Source of the DNA: an uncultured Collinsella sp.
Lineage (GTDB): Bacteria > Actinomycetota > Coriobacteriia > Coriobacteriales > Coriobacteriaceae
Direction of reading: 5' to 3'
DNA: 20,660 nucleotides
Assembly (NCBI GenBank): GCA_902478885.1
Contig: CABSMS010000030.1
Span: 1 to 20,660, forward strand
The notes under the pieces were generated by a model. The model made no database searches and was not told the DNA's origin. It saw nothing but the letters and a program-made list of their open reading frames with translations. This document shows positions 13,860 through 20,614 of the stretch, piece after piece. Each line of letters opens with the position of its first letter. Within the stretch, counting starts at the first letter, position 1. The position numbers were made by a program, and so were the translations under genes.

Positions 13860-14432
13860 TTAGTTGAGCTTCAGGGCCTTCTGGATGGGCAAGTAGAGGG
13901 CGCCGACCAGAATGGCGTTAAAGACGGCGGTCATGGCAACGACGGGCAGCATGGCGGCGGCGAGCTCGCCTACCACGCCGAGCATGGCCATCTTGATGAC
14001 CATGAAGATGACGCCGGAGACAAAGGTGGTCAGGAAGGTTGCGATAATGGCGATGGCGGGCTTGACTTGACCGTTCTTGCCGGCGGCGTTGACGATGCCG
14101 GCCATGAGCATGGCGGCGATGCCCTCGGCGGCAAAATCAACGAACGGCGAAGTGGTGGTGATCTGGATCACGGCAGCCGAGATAAGGCCAATGACGAGCG
14201 CCTGGCCGATGTTGGGGCGAACGACCAGGATGGTGAGGCAGAAGGCCGAGATGATGAACTCGGGGCTGATCATGCCGCCCGAGATGCCCGAGATGGCCTT
14301 GCCGACGGTGAAGTTGAGGATGAAGCCGGCAGCGAGCAGGATGGCAAGCAGGACGAGGGCGCGGACATCGAGTTTGCCACGGTCGGCGGTCTGGACGGTG
14401 CGGGGCTGGGCGGCGGTGGTGTTCTGAGACAT
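13860..14432 (-). CDS. trpP: ECF transporter S component, probable tryptophan (TrpP-like)
   Basis: This 190-residue, almost wholly hydrophobic protein has the size and five-to-six-helix pattern of ECF substrate-binding components. AILLAAGFILNFTVG, ISPEFIISAFCLTILVVRP, ALVIGLISAAVIQITTTSPF and the C-terminal FNAILVGALYLPIQKAL resemble what I recall of Bacillus TrpP, including the ITTTSPF segment. It binds the substrate on the outer face of the membrane and works with the T and A proteins encoded next. The start is ATG 14432 (MSQNTTAAQ) with AAAGGAT upstream. Regulation supports the substrate: a Trp-codon leader and terminator lie directly above it. Family and S-component role are firm; the symbol rests on attenuator plus motif memory. 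Confidence 0.8.
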   Translation of the reverse strand: MSQNTTAAQPRTVQTADRGKLDVRALVLLAILLAAGFILNFTVGKAISGISGGMISPEFIISAFCLTILVVRPNIGQALVIGLISAAVIQITTTSPFVDFAAEGIAAMLMAGIVNAAGKNGQVKPAIAIIATFLTTFVSGVIFMVIKMAMLGVVGELAAAMLPVVAMTAVFNAILVGALYLPIQKALKLN

Positions 14433-14478
14433 GGTGAAAATCCTTTCGGAATGGGAGTGCAAGAGAAAAGCGGAGGCG

Positions 14479-14606
14479 CGTGATGCGAATGCGATCGGGC
14501 TCGAGATAGAAAAAGGCCCCCGGTCGAAACCGGAGGCCTTCCAATCACCTAGAGCGCAAAAACAGGCGTGAGGGACTCACTGTCGACCGATCGTATTCGC
14601 ATCACG
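14479..14606 (-). promoter_or_regulatory. Long-range complementary pair bracketing the attenuator terminator
   Basis: Forward 14479-14498 and 14587-14606 are inverted copies matching at 19 of 20 positions. In the transcript the first copy lies just after the leader's Trp codons (codons for Arg-Asp-Ala-Asn-Thr-Ile-Gly). The second lies past the terminator, before the S gene. If paired, they enclose the whole terminator. The second copy is transcribed too late to decide termination, so a role in RNA stability or translation of the S gene is more plausible. Confidence 0.7.
14510..14540 (-). terminator. Attenuator terminator of the trp transporter operon
   Basis: On the minus strand AAGGCCTCCGGT (forward 14529-14540), loop TTCG (14525-14528) and ACCGGGGGCCTT (14513-14524) form a 12-bp stem with one G-U, followed by T residues. 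It lies between the leader peptide stop (14577) and the S gene (14432). The segment TCGACCG in its loop and 3' arm (forward 14521-14527) is complementary to CGGTCGA in the leader codons just before the stop (forward 14583-14589). This provides an antiterminator pairing when a ribosome stalls upstream at the Trp codons. Confidence 0.9.
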
Positions 14607-14645
14607 CCACCACCAGTTGTTGAGAGACTTCATCGTGTTCTTCAT
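14577..14645 (-). CDS. Tryptophan leader peptide (three consecutive Trp codons)
   Basis: This 22-codon frame starts at ATG 14645 with AAGGAG eight bases upstream. It encodes MKNTMKSLNN, then WWW, then RDANTIGRQ, and stops at TGA (14577-14579). Three Trp in a row (TGG codons, forward 14607-14615) is the hallmark of ribosome-mediated trp attenuation. Low charged tRNA-Trp would stall the ribosome on these codons, leaving CGGTCGA free to pair with the terminator. With enough Trp the ribosome reaches the stop codon, covers CGGTCGA and lets the terminator form. GGCGTGA within the Trp codons can also pair with TCACGCC (forward about 14566-14572), a region 1:2 type helix. Confidence 0.92.
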   Translation of the reverse strand: MKNTMKSLNNWWWRDANTIGRQ

Positions 14646-14703
14646 GTTGGTGGCTCCTTTCGTGATGCCGTGGCGCGGTCGCACCTAGTTGCTGTTGCGC
14701 TGC

Positions 14704-14753
14704 ACTATAGCACAGCAAAGTGTGTGCGGGGAAATCTTTTTTGAAAAGATTTC
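14704..14753 (-). promoter_or_regulatory. Promoter of the trp leader with upstream palindrome
   Basis: On the minus strand TGCTATAGT gives an extended -10 (TATAGT, forward 14704-14709), about 60 bases above the leader ATG. Just upstream of the -35 area lies a perfect 10-bp inverted repeat, GAAATCTTTT (14731-14740) and AAAAGATTTC (14744-14753), separated by TTG. It could be an operator or a terminator-like element between operons. The -35 itself is poor. Confidence 0.55.
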
Positions 14754-14786
14754 AGGCGGGTTTCCCGTCGGTCGAAAGGCGGGTTA

Positions 14787-14819
14787 AGCGGGCGAGGTGA
14801 CTCATGTGCCCCGCCCGCT
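14787..14819 (-). terminator. Probable terminator of the dipeptidase gene
   Basis: AGCGGGCGAGG (14787-14797) pairs with CCCCGCCCGCT (14809-14819) at 10 of 11 positions, 20 bases after the dipeptidase stop codon. The stem is strong but only a short T-containing stretch (TTAACC) follows, so it may be an inefficient or Rho-aided terminator. Confidence 0.5.
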
Positions 14820-14838
14820 CAGCTAGGACATGAGGGTC

Positions 14839-16641
14839 TTAGGCCTTCTTGCGACGATAGATCACGTAGGCGCAGACACCGATGATGACGACGGCGCCAA
14901 CGGCCATGGCGGCCATGTTGTTGCCCTCGGACTTCTCCTCGGTGACCTCTTCCTCTTCGGCCTCGGGCTCGGCCACGTCCTCATCGGAAAGGGCCTCGTC
15001 GGCGTAGGTGATGGATTCGACCAGGCAGTCGTTGTCGGCATCGTAGTCGCTCGGGACGAACTCCTCGGAGAAATCGCCCTCCTTGAGGTAGTCGCGCATC
15101 TCCTCGAGCATGGCCTTGCACTTAACATAGGTGTTCTTGGTTGCAGCCTTGCCGGCCTTGTTGGCCAGGGCGGTACGGGCCTCGGTGCCTTCTTCGGCCT
15201 GCATGGCCTCGTCGACGGTCAGGTTCTGCTCGATGAGTTCCTTCTGCAGGGCGTCGAGATAGGCGCGGACGCCGGTGGCGCAGTGGTCGCGGTTCTCATA
15301 GGCGAGCGTGTTGATGTCCATGAGGACGTAGTTGATGGAGTTCTTGGGCTCCTCGTTGTTCACGACGTCTTCTTCTTCGCAGTGATCGAAGGAGACATCC
15401 TGATCGCTGAAGTAGGGGCTGACCTCGGTGAGCAGTGCGGAGTAGAAGGGGATGGCGACGGAGAATTCGGCGTTGGAGAGCATCTCCCACTGAATGGTCG
15501 CGATCTCGGGGTCCATGCCCTGACGGATCTGGAAGGTGTGGATCTCGGTGTTGCGGTTGGAGCCGATGGCATAGGCGCCGTCGGTGTTGGCGTTGAGGCC
15601 GGCGACATTCTCGCCGCGAGCGGCGAAGGAACGAATCATCTCAAAGGTGTTCCAGTCGGACTTGCCGGGCTGGAAGAACAGCGGCTGCATCTCGTGGACC
15701 AGGGCGCCGGTCGTGGCGCGAGCCTCTTCGCGCTCGTCCTTGACGATCTCGTAGTCGGTGCCCTCGGCAAGCGGAGCCATGAAGTAATCACGACCCTGGA
15801 TATAGCGCGACCACTGGTGCATACCGGCCTCGCTAATCTCCTCGCCGTAGGTCTTGGCGACGTCGAACTTGCCGTCGGTGTACTCGGCAAAGCCCTTCTC
15901 CTTAGGCATGGACTCGATGCCCTCGGAATGGAGACAGTTCTCGGTGTCATCGAGGTCGACGTTATAGGTGAGGTTGCCGATGTTGGGGTTGAGCGAGGCG
16001 ATGTCATCGGCGAGCTTCATAGCAATCCACTGATGGCCGGAAAGCGCTGCAAACAACCAGGTCTCGTTGTTGTCGGCAATGATGATCTGGTCGTTGGAGC
16101 AGACGCCCTGCTCGTCAATCAGGCTGCCGAGGAGCTCGACACCCTCGCGGGCCGTGGCACTCTCGCCCAGAATGACGCTGGCGTAGTTGTATTCGCCAAT
16201 GCCAGTCTCCTCGGTGATGGGGTCGGCCTCTTCGGCCTTCTCGTTATAGGAGGTGCTCAACGTGGCAGAGCAGGAGACGCCCTTCTCGTTGATGCCTGCC
16301 TCGGAATATGCGTCGTAGCGATCTTCCCACTGCGAGGGGTTGTCGCGAACGAAGGTGTAGCGGTAGGTTGCGCCCTTGGACTTGTACTCAAAACCGGACT
16401 CGACCGAGGTGTACTCGTTGCCGTCCTTGTGTGCGGGCTCAATGCCAAAGTGCTTGATGTAGCGCGGACCGAAGTCCTCGGAACGGCCGTAGTACGTGTT
16501 GCCGTCTGCCGTGAGCTTGCTGCCCATGTAGATCTGGGTGCAGGCGAGTGCCGAAGTCGGCATGGCCATGATGGCCGCTGCTCCAAACGCAAGGCCGCAG
16601 CCGAGCTTCTTGAGCATGTTGACAGGATGAGTAAACCTCAT
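14839..16641 (-). CDS. Surface-anchored C69-family dipeptidase
   Basis: This 600-residue protein has an N-terminal signal peptide (MLKKLGCGLAFGAAAIMAMP, then TSALA) directly before CTQIYMGSKLTADGNTYYGR. Peptidase family C69 (PepD-type) enzymes are Ntn hydrolases whose N-terminal Cys is the nucleophile. Here cleavage after ALA would expose C34, so export and activation may be one event. Further family motifs are GRSEDFGPRYIKHF and WLFAALSGHQWIA. The C-terminus has an acidic stretch (EPEAEEEEVTEEKSEG) and a membrane helix MAAMAVGAVVIIGVCAYVIY followed by RRKKA, giving a type I anchor. It probably releases amino acids from dipeptides at the surface. The ATG at 16641 has GGGAGGG just upstream; ATG at 16617 is an alternative. 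Confidence 0.88.
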   Translation of the reverse strand: MRFTHPVNMLKKLGCGLAFGAAAIMAMPTSALACTQIYMGSKLTADGNTYYGRSEDFGPRYIKHFGIEPAHKDGNEYTSVESGFEYKSKGATYRYTFVRDNPSQWEDRYDAYSEAGINEKGVSCSATLSTSYNEKAEEADPITEETGIGEYNYASVILGESATAREGVELLGSLIDEQGVCSNDQIIIADNNETWLFAALSGHQWIAMKLADDIASLNPNIGNLTYNVDLDDTENCLHSEGIESMPKEKGFAEYTDGKFDVAKTYGEEISEAGMHQWSRYIQGRDYFMAPLAEGTDYEIVKDEREEARATTGALVHEMQPLFFQPGKSDWNTFEMIRSFAARGENVAGLNANTDGAYAIGSNRNTEIHTFQIRQGMDPEIATIQWEMLSNAEFSVAIPFYSALLTEVSPYFSDQDVSFDHCEEEDVVNNEEPKNSINYVLMDINTLAYENRDHCATGVRAYLDALQKELIEQNLTVDEAMQAEEGTEARTALANKAGKAATKNTYVKCKAMLEEMRDYLKEGDFSEEFVPSDYDADNDCLVESITYADEALSDEDVAEPEAEEEEVTEEKSEGNNMAAMAVGAVVIIGVCAYVIYRRKKA

Positions 16642-16866
16642 AATCCCTCCCAACTGTTGAAACCCCGCGAAACCGTACGGAGTTTCAGCTAATAAATACA
16701 TCTACTAGCCTAAAGGAAGTGTAAAGAGTATTCACTCGACAACAGCTTTTACTCGATGAGCGTGTGGAAATATACGATGAACGGATAATAATACTCATTT
16801 TATGGCTTTAGTTAAATAAAGGCACCCTGCATTTACTGTAGCTGAATAAAGCATTAGACGGTGCTC
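16642..16866. other. AT-rich intergenic region with degenerate direct repeats
   Basis: No gene is supported here. The region is clearly more AT-rich than its surroundings and holds the dipeptidase promoter, for which TTTACA on the minus strand (near forward 16721) is the best but weak -35. TAGTTAAATAAAG (16809-16821) and TAGCTGAATAAAG (16839-16851) match at 11 of 13 positions exactly 30 bases apart, about three helical turns. This is a possible pair of regulator sites on one face of the DNA. Confidence 0.4.
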
Positions 16867-16916
16867 AAAAAGAAAACTCTCCCGCTGTTTAGGATTTGCA
16901 TAAACAGCGGGAGAGT
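16867..16916 (-). terminator. Strong intrinsic terminator after the lipid kinase operon
   Basis: ACTCTCCCGCTGTTTA (16876-16891) and TAAACAGCGGGAGAGT (16901-16916) are perfect 16-bp arms with a 9-base loop. On the minus strand the stem is followed by TTTTCTTTTT-type sequence (forward 16867-16875). It ends the lipid kinase/small protein transcript. Confidence 0.93.
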
Positions 16917-16949
16917 CGATAACTGGATGAATATCATACCAATGTGGAT

Positions 16950-17042
16950 TTACTTCTTTCGGCGGTGAATCACGTTGATGGCGTAACCGACGAGCATGGC
17001 CAAGACGATGACAATAAAGCCGATCAGGGGATTGTCGTTCAT
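16950..17042 (-). CDS. 30-residue single-pass membrane protein
   Basis: A 31-codon frame begins at ATG 17042 with a perfect AGGAGG five bases upstream (forward 17048-17053) and stops at TAA. It reads MNDNPL, a hydrophobic helix IGFIVIVLAMLVGYAINVI (residues 7-25), then HRRKK. The Shine-Dalgarno overlaps the stop codon of the lipid kinase gene and the terminator follows 34 bases later, so it is coupled to the kinase and ends the operon. The positive tail predicts an outside N-terminus and cytoplasmic C-terminus. It may be a regulator or localiser of the kinase; I know no named homologue. Short as it is, start signal, composition and placement support it. Confidence 0.75.
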   Translation of the reverse strand: MNDNPLIGFIVIVLAMLVGYAINVIHRRKK

Positions 17043-17051
17043 GGGGTCCTC

Positions 17052-17969
17052 CTATTTTCCGAGCGGGGAGAATTCGTCGACGATGAGGTCGAGGCATTGC
17101 GGAAGCGCGCGGGCACCAAAGACGCCCGAATTGCTGGAGATAATCTCGCCATCGAACTGCATGCCCAGCGACGGGGTGCAGGTGATTTTGGCTTCCTTGG
17201 TCTGGATGATCTTGAACTGCGGGCGCCCGAGTACCTTGCCGGCGGGGTCAAGCGCAGCGGTGATCACGGTAGGCAGCAGCTGCACGGTGCGCACGGGTTC
17301 GATGACTGCAATGTCGACCATGCCATCGTTCATGCGGCAGTCGGGGAACAGGTTGATGTCGTTTTGGATGACCGAGGTATTGCCGGCCATGCAGCAGATG
17401 CCGTCGAGCTCCTCGACAATGCCGTCATGCTCAATGGTAAAGTGCGCTACCGTAGGGTTGGGCGTGGCGAGTGCAGAGAGGAAGTAGGCGATCTCGCCGA
17501 TGTCGTTTTTGGTGGGGGCGGCCTTCATCATGATCTCGGCGTCGAAGCCCGAGCCGGCGATGATGATGAAGCCGTGGCGCTTCTCGTTGCCGTTCTCGTC
17601 GAGCCAAAAGAGCTCGCCCATGTCGACTTTGACCGTGCGACCGGCGCGGCAAGCCTTGGCAAGCGCCGCTGCCTCGGGGGCATTGCCGATGTTGTTGAAG
17701 AACAGGCAGGCTGTACCGGAGGGGAAGACGAGCGTGGGGACACCGCATCCGCGCATCTGGTCGAGCACGTTGGAGACGGTGCCGTCGCCGCCCGAAACGA
17801 CCACGCGATCAAACTCGCGCACGTCTGCCACGGCGTCCTCGGGCTCCATGCCATCGCCGATAAAACGCATCACGACCTCGTCGCCGCCCTGCGCGAGGGC
17901 GTGCGTGAATGCGTAGATTTCATCTGAGCTGGGGCCCGATGCCGGGTTGTGGATGATAAGGCAGCGCAT
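17052..17969 (-). CDS. Diacylglycerol-kinase-like lipid kinase
   Basis: This 305-residue protein has the DAGK catalytic fold (YegS/DgkB/sphingosine kinase family). The ATP-binding signature VVVSGGDGTVSNVLDQM (56-72; motif SGGDGT) is present, followed by AGSGFDAEIM and DCRMNDGMVDIAVIEP near the C-terminal beta domain. The family transfers phosphate from ATP to diacylglycerol or a related lipid at the inner membrane face. The second motif differs from usual: where most members have GTANDFAR, this has SGTACLFFNN (84-93). The substrate may therefore be unusual, or recognition altered. The ATG at 17969 has only a weak GGGAA upstream. Confidence 0.85.
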   Translation of the reverse strand: MRCLIIHNPASGPSSDEIYAFTHALAQGGDEVVMRFIGDGMEPEDAVADVREFDRVVVSGGDGTVSNVLDQMRGCGVPTLVFPSGTACLFFNNIGNAPEAAALAKACRAGRTVKVDMGELFWLDENGNEKRHGFIIIAGSGFDAEIMMKAAPTKNDIGEIAYFLSALATPNPTVAHFTIEHDGIVEELDGICCMAGNTSVIQNDINLFPDCRMNDGMVDIAVIEPVRTVQLLPTVITAALDPAGKVLGRPQFKIIQTKEAKITCTPSLGMQFDGEIISSNSGVFGARALPQCLDLIVDEFSPLGK

Positions 17970-17997
17970 ACTTACGTTCCCGTTCTGTGACTAACCG

Positions 17998-18005
17998 AGT
18001 ATAGT
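17998..18005. promoter_or_regulatory. Overlapping divergent -10 boxes
   Basis: AGTATAGT reads TATAGT on the plus strand (18000-18005) towards rnd, and TATACT on the minus strand (forward 17998-18003) towards the lipid kinase. One symmetric AT-rich site could open for either direction, giving leaders of about 55 and 20 bases. The -35 boxes are poor (TTCCCG at 17 bases on the plus side). Confidence 0.4.
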
Positions 18006-18067
18006 TGTAAGGCAATGCCGATATCCTACCCGTGTTTTTCGGGCCTAACCTTATTCGATGGGTTGAT

Positions 18068-19201
18068 ATGTACATTTCCACACATCAGGCTCTACTCGAC
18101 TTTTGCCAGCGCGCCCGTGAGTTCGACGCGATTGCCGTCGATACCGAGTTTTTGCGCGAGCGCACATTCCATCCGCGTCTGTGCTTGGTTCAGATTGCCA
18201 CCCCTGCCGAGAGCGTCGCGGTCGATCCCCTGGTAATCGACGACCTATCGCCGCTGGCCGAGCTTATGGCAGACGAGAGCGTGACTAAGGTCTTCCACGC
18301 CTGCTCGCAGGATATGGAGGTTATGCTCCATACCGTGGGCGTGCTGCCACGACCGATTTTCGATACGCAGGTCGCCGCTGCCTTTTTGGGCGAGCGCCAG
18401 CAGATTTCGTATGGCGCGCTTGTTCAGACGTTTTGCGGCGTCTCGCTGCCCAAGACCGAGTCGCTGACCGACTGGTCGCGTCGCCCGCTGACCGATAAGC
18501 AGATTGAGTACGCGATTGATGACGTCAAGTACTTGATCGTCGCCTATACCGAGATGATGAGTCGCCTGCGCGAGCTGGGCCGGGTGGACTGGGTGCTCGA
18601 CGAGCTACGCCCGCTGGCTGACGAGTCGCACTATCGCGCCGACCGTCACGAGGCATTCCGCAAGGTCAAGCGCATCAACTCGTGCAGCCGCCACCAGCTG
18701 GGCATCGCGCGCGAGCTCGCCGCCTGGCGCGAGGACCGCGCCGAGCGCCGTAACATCCCGCGCAAGTGGGTCATGTCCGACGACACGCTGCTTGCGCTCG
18801 TCAAGCGCAATCCCGTGCGCGTTGAGGAGTTCCGTAGCATTCGCGGTACCGATCAGTTGGGGGAGCGCGACGTGGACGGTGCGCTCATGGCCATCAAGCG
18901 TGGCGCAAGCTGCCCGCACGATCGCCTGCCGCTCATGGTGCGCGGGCATCGCCAGATCTCTCCGGAGTTGGAGAGCGTGACGGACCTGATGTATGCGCTC
19001 ATTCGCCTGGTTGCCGAGCGCTCGGGCGTGGCGACCTCGGTCATCGCCTCGCGCGATGACCTGGCCGACTATATTGAGCACCCCGAGCAGAGCCCCCTGC
19101 GCGAAGGCTGGCGCTTTGAGCTTGTGGGCTCGCGTCTGGACGATCTGCTTTCCGGCAATATGGGACTCACCGTGAAGGACGGCAAAATCGAGCTTCTATA
19201 G
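18068..19201 (+). CDS. rnd: Ribonuclease D
   Basis: This 377-residue 3'-5' exoribonuclease of the DEDD(y) group trims tRNA and other stable RNA 3' ends. Exo I is AVDTEFLRERTF (D25, E27), Exo II is VFHACSQDMEVM (D82, with H77), and Exo III is YAIDDVKYL (Y148, D152), so the four acidic residues and the Tyr are intact. One HRDC domain follows (about 205-285, with REDRAERRNIPRKWVMSDDTLLAL). The C-terminal remainder resembles the usual second helical domain of Rnd. The ATG at 18068 is chosen because MYISTHQALLDFC aligns with the family start; an upstream ATG at 18032 has no good ribosome site. Confidence 0.93.
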   Translation: MYISTHQALLDFCQRAREFDAIAVDTEFLRERTFHPRLCLVQIATPAESVAVDPLVIDDLSPLAELMADESVTKVFHACSQDMEVMLHTVGVLPRPIFDTQVAAAFLGERQQISYGALVQTFCGVSLPKTESLTDWSRRPLTDKQIEYAIDDVKYLIVAYTEMMSRLRELGRVDWVLDELRPLADESHYRADRHEAFRKVKRINSCSRHQLGIARELAAWREDRAERRNIPRKWVMSDDTLLALVKRNPVRVEEFRSIRGTDQLGERDVDGALMAIKRGASCPHDRLPLMVRGHRQISPELESVTDLMYALIRLVAERSGVATSVIASRDDLADYIEHPEQSPLREGWRFELVGSRLDDLLSGNMGLTVKDGKIELL

Positions 19202-19329
19202 TTACGCGGTTTTACCAAACGCTGTAAACGTCGTTCTAGAGCTGCAATGCCAAAACATCGATGGTGTCTCGTTGGCTGGGCGAGTGGGTAAAATGCCTCC
19301 AACGTGTAACTCGATTCGGAGGAATTCGC

Positions 19330-20034
19330 ATGCCTTATTACTATGGATACGGCTTTGGCATCGACCCGCTGTACCTGCTGGTTGTTCTTGTCTGCACGGT
19401 GCTTGGCCTTGCCGCACAGAACTATATCAACTCGACATACAAAACCTGGTCCAAGGTTCGCTCGGACGGCGACACGGGCGCCACGGTCGCTCGCCGCATG
19501 CTCGACGCCAACGGCTGCAACGCCGTGGGTATCAAGGGTGTCGCCGGCGAGCTCACCGACCATTACAACCCGCAGGACAATAACCTGTATCTCTCGGATG
19601 CCAACCGTTCGGGCGGGTCGGTCGCAAGCGTTGCCGTCGCCTGCCACGAGGCGGGCCATGCCGCCCAGCGTCAAAGCGGTTACGCCATGATGAAAGTGCG
19701 TACCGCCCTGGTTCCGGTTGTCAACTTTACCCAGAACACTTGGACCATTGTGCTGCTCATGGGTCTGTTTATGAACATCGCGGGACTCACGACCCTCGCA
19801 CTGATCTTCTTCTCGTTTAGCGTGCTGTTCCAACTGATTACGCTGCCGGTTGAGGTTGATGCTAGTCGGCGCGCCGTGGCGTATATTGAGCAGTCGGGTA
19901 TGAGTTCCAAGCAGGTCAACGGTGCCAAGAAGGTCCTGACGGCAGCTGCGCTTACCTATGTGGCCGCAGCACTCACTTCGATCATTCAACTGCTCTACCT
20001 TATGGCTCGCTACAACAGAAACTCCAACCGATAA
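19330..20034 (+). CDS. YugP-type membrane zinc metallopeptidase
   Basis: This 234-residue integral membrane protein has the zinc motif HEAGH (106-110) in ACHEAGHAAQRQSGY. A likely third ligand, E175, is in LPVEVDASRRA, the pattern of the YugP family of neutral zinc metallopeptidases. Membrane segments are seen at about 13-30, 123-148 and 150-172, with a last at about 203-225. The Tyr/Gly-rich MPYYYGYGFG start is also typical. GGAGGA lies six bases before ATG 19330. Physiological substrates of the family are not established. The 128 bases before it contain TAAAAT (about 19290) as a possible -10 without a clear -35. Confidence 0.9.
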   Translation: MPYYYGYGFGIDPLYLLVVLVCTVLGLAAQNYINSTYKTWSKVRSDGDTGATVARRMLDANGCNAVGIKGVAGELTDHYNPQDNNLYLSDANRSGGSVASVAVACHEAGHAAQRQSGYAMMKVRTALVPVVNFTQNTWTIVLLMGLFMNIAGLTTLALIFFSFSVLFQLITLPVEVDASRRAVAYIEQSGMSSKQVNGAKKVLTAAALTYVAAALTSIIQLLYLMARYNRNSNR

Positions 20035-20050
20035 CAAATTGGGTCACTGG

Positions 20051-20080
20051 GCGCCGCGGGGATTCGTGTCCCCGCGGCGC
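20051..20080. terminator. GC-rich hairpin after metallopeptidase
   Basis: GCGCCGCGGGGA (20051-20062), loop TTCGTG, and TCCCCGCGGCGC (20069-20080) form a perfect 12-bp stem, 16 bases after the stop codon. There is no U tract; TGTACTATG follows directly. It is a stable RNA 3' end or poor terminator rather than a canonical one. Confidence 0.6.
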
Positions 20081-20082
20081 TG

Positions 20083-20088
20083 TACTAT
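20083..20088 (+). promoter_or_regulatory. Possible -10 box for xseA
   Basis: TACTAT at 20083-20088 lies just downstream of the GC hairpin and 62 bases before the xseA start. The hairpin occupies the -35 region, so any promoter here would be weak or activator-dependent. Confidence 0.3.
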
Positions 20089-20149
20089 GTGTTGGACTTA
20101 ATTTCGCACGGGGCCGGAGCCTCTGTGCTCGATAACGAAAGGAGGCTGC

Positions 20150-20614
20150 GTGGCAGGCTGGAACCTAACCGGCAATGCCGTTTCCGCCGAGTTCGACGGT
20201 TCGGACGATCAGGAGCGCAAGGAGCTCAGCGTGAGCCAGGCGGTGGAGATCGCCGCCGGTGCGCTCGATGCCATTCCGCAGCTGAGCGTTCTGGGCGAGG
20301 TCACAGGTTTTCGTGGTCCCAACGCCCGAAGCGGTCACTGCTATTTCCAGATCAAGGACGATTCGGCCGCCGTTGACTGCATCATTTGGAAGGGCGCCTA
20401 TCTCAAGCGCACGTTCGATCTGCGCGACGGCATGCAGGTGAGCTTTAAGGGCAGCTTCAATCTCTATAAGGCCACGGGCCGCATGAGCTTTGTCGCTCGC
20501 TCGTTTTCGCTGGCGGGGGAGGGTTTGCTGCGTCAACAAGTGGCGCAACTGGCCGAAAAGCTACGCCGCGAGGGCCTGATGGACGAAGCGCGCAAGCGCC
20601 GCATCCCGGTGTTC
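20150..20614 (+). CDS. xseA: Exodeoxyribonuclease VII large subunit, N-terminal 155 codons
   Basis: The frame starts at GTG 20150 with AAAGGAGG six bases upstream and is cut by adapter at 20615. After a 30-residue lead it contains the OB-fold DNA-binding domain of XseA: LSVLGEVTGFR, SGHCYFQIKDDSAAVDCIIW, GMQVSFKGSFNLYKATGRMS (motif FNLYKATGRMSF). It then reads LAEKLRREGLMDEARKRRIPVF, where the family continues into the catalytic domain (PxxIGVVTS). With XseB it degrades single-stranded DNA to oligonucleotides in repair. xseB is expected just downstream, outside the window. The truncation is technical. Confidence 0.92.

Noticed and set aside
13682..13867. 61-codon plus-strand frame through the hairpin region
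   Set aside because: It runs through both palindromic elements, has no ribosome site and opposes the operon direction.
14830..16692. A 620-codon open frame on the plus strand, antisense to the dipeptidase gene
   Set aside because: Its product is a Gly/Val/Leu-rich sequence without a recognisable family, produced by the high-GC codon pattern of the real gene on the other strand, which has full C69 motifs.
43..20614. CRISPR arrays, tRNA/rRNA genes, insertion sequences, prophage genes
   Set aside because: No regularly spaced repeats, cloverleaf-like segments or transposase/integrase motifs were seen on either strand.
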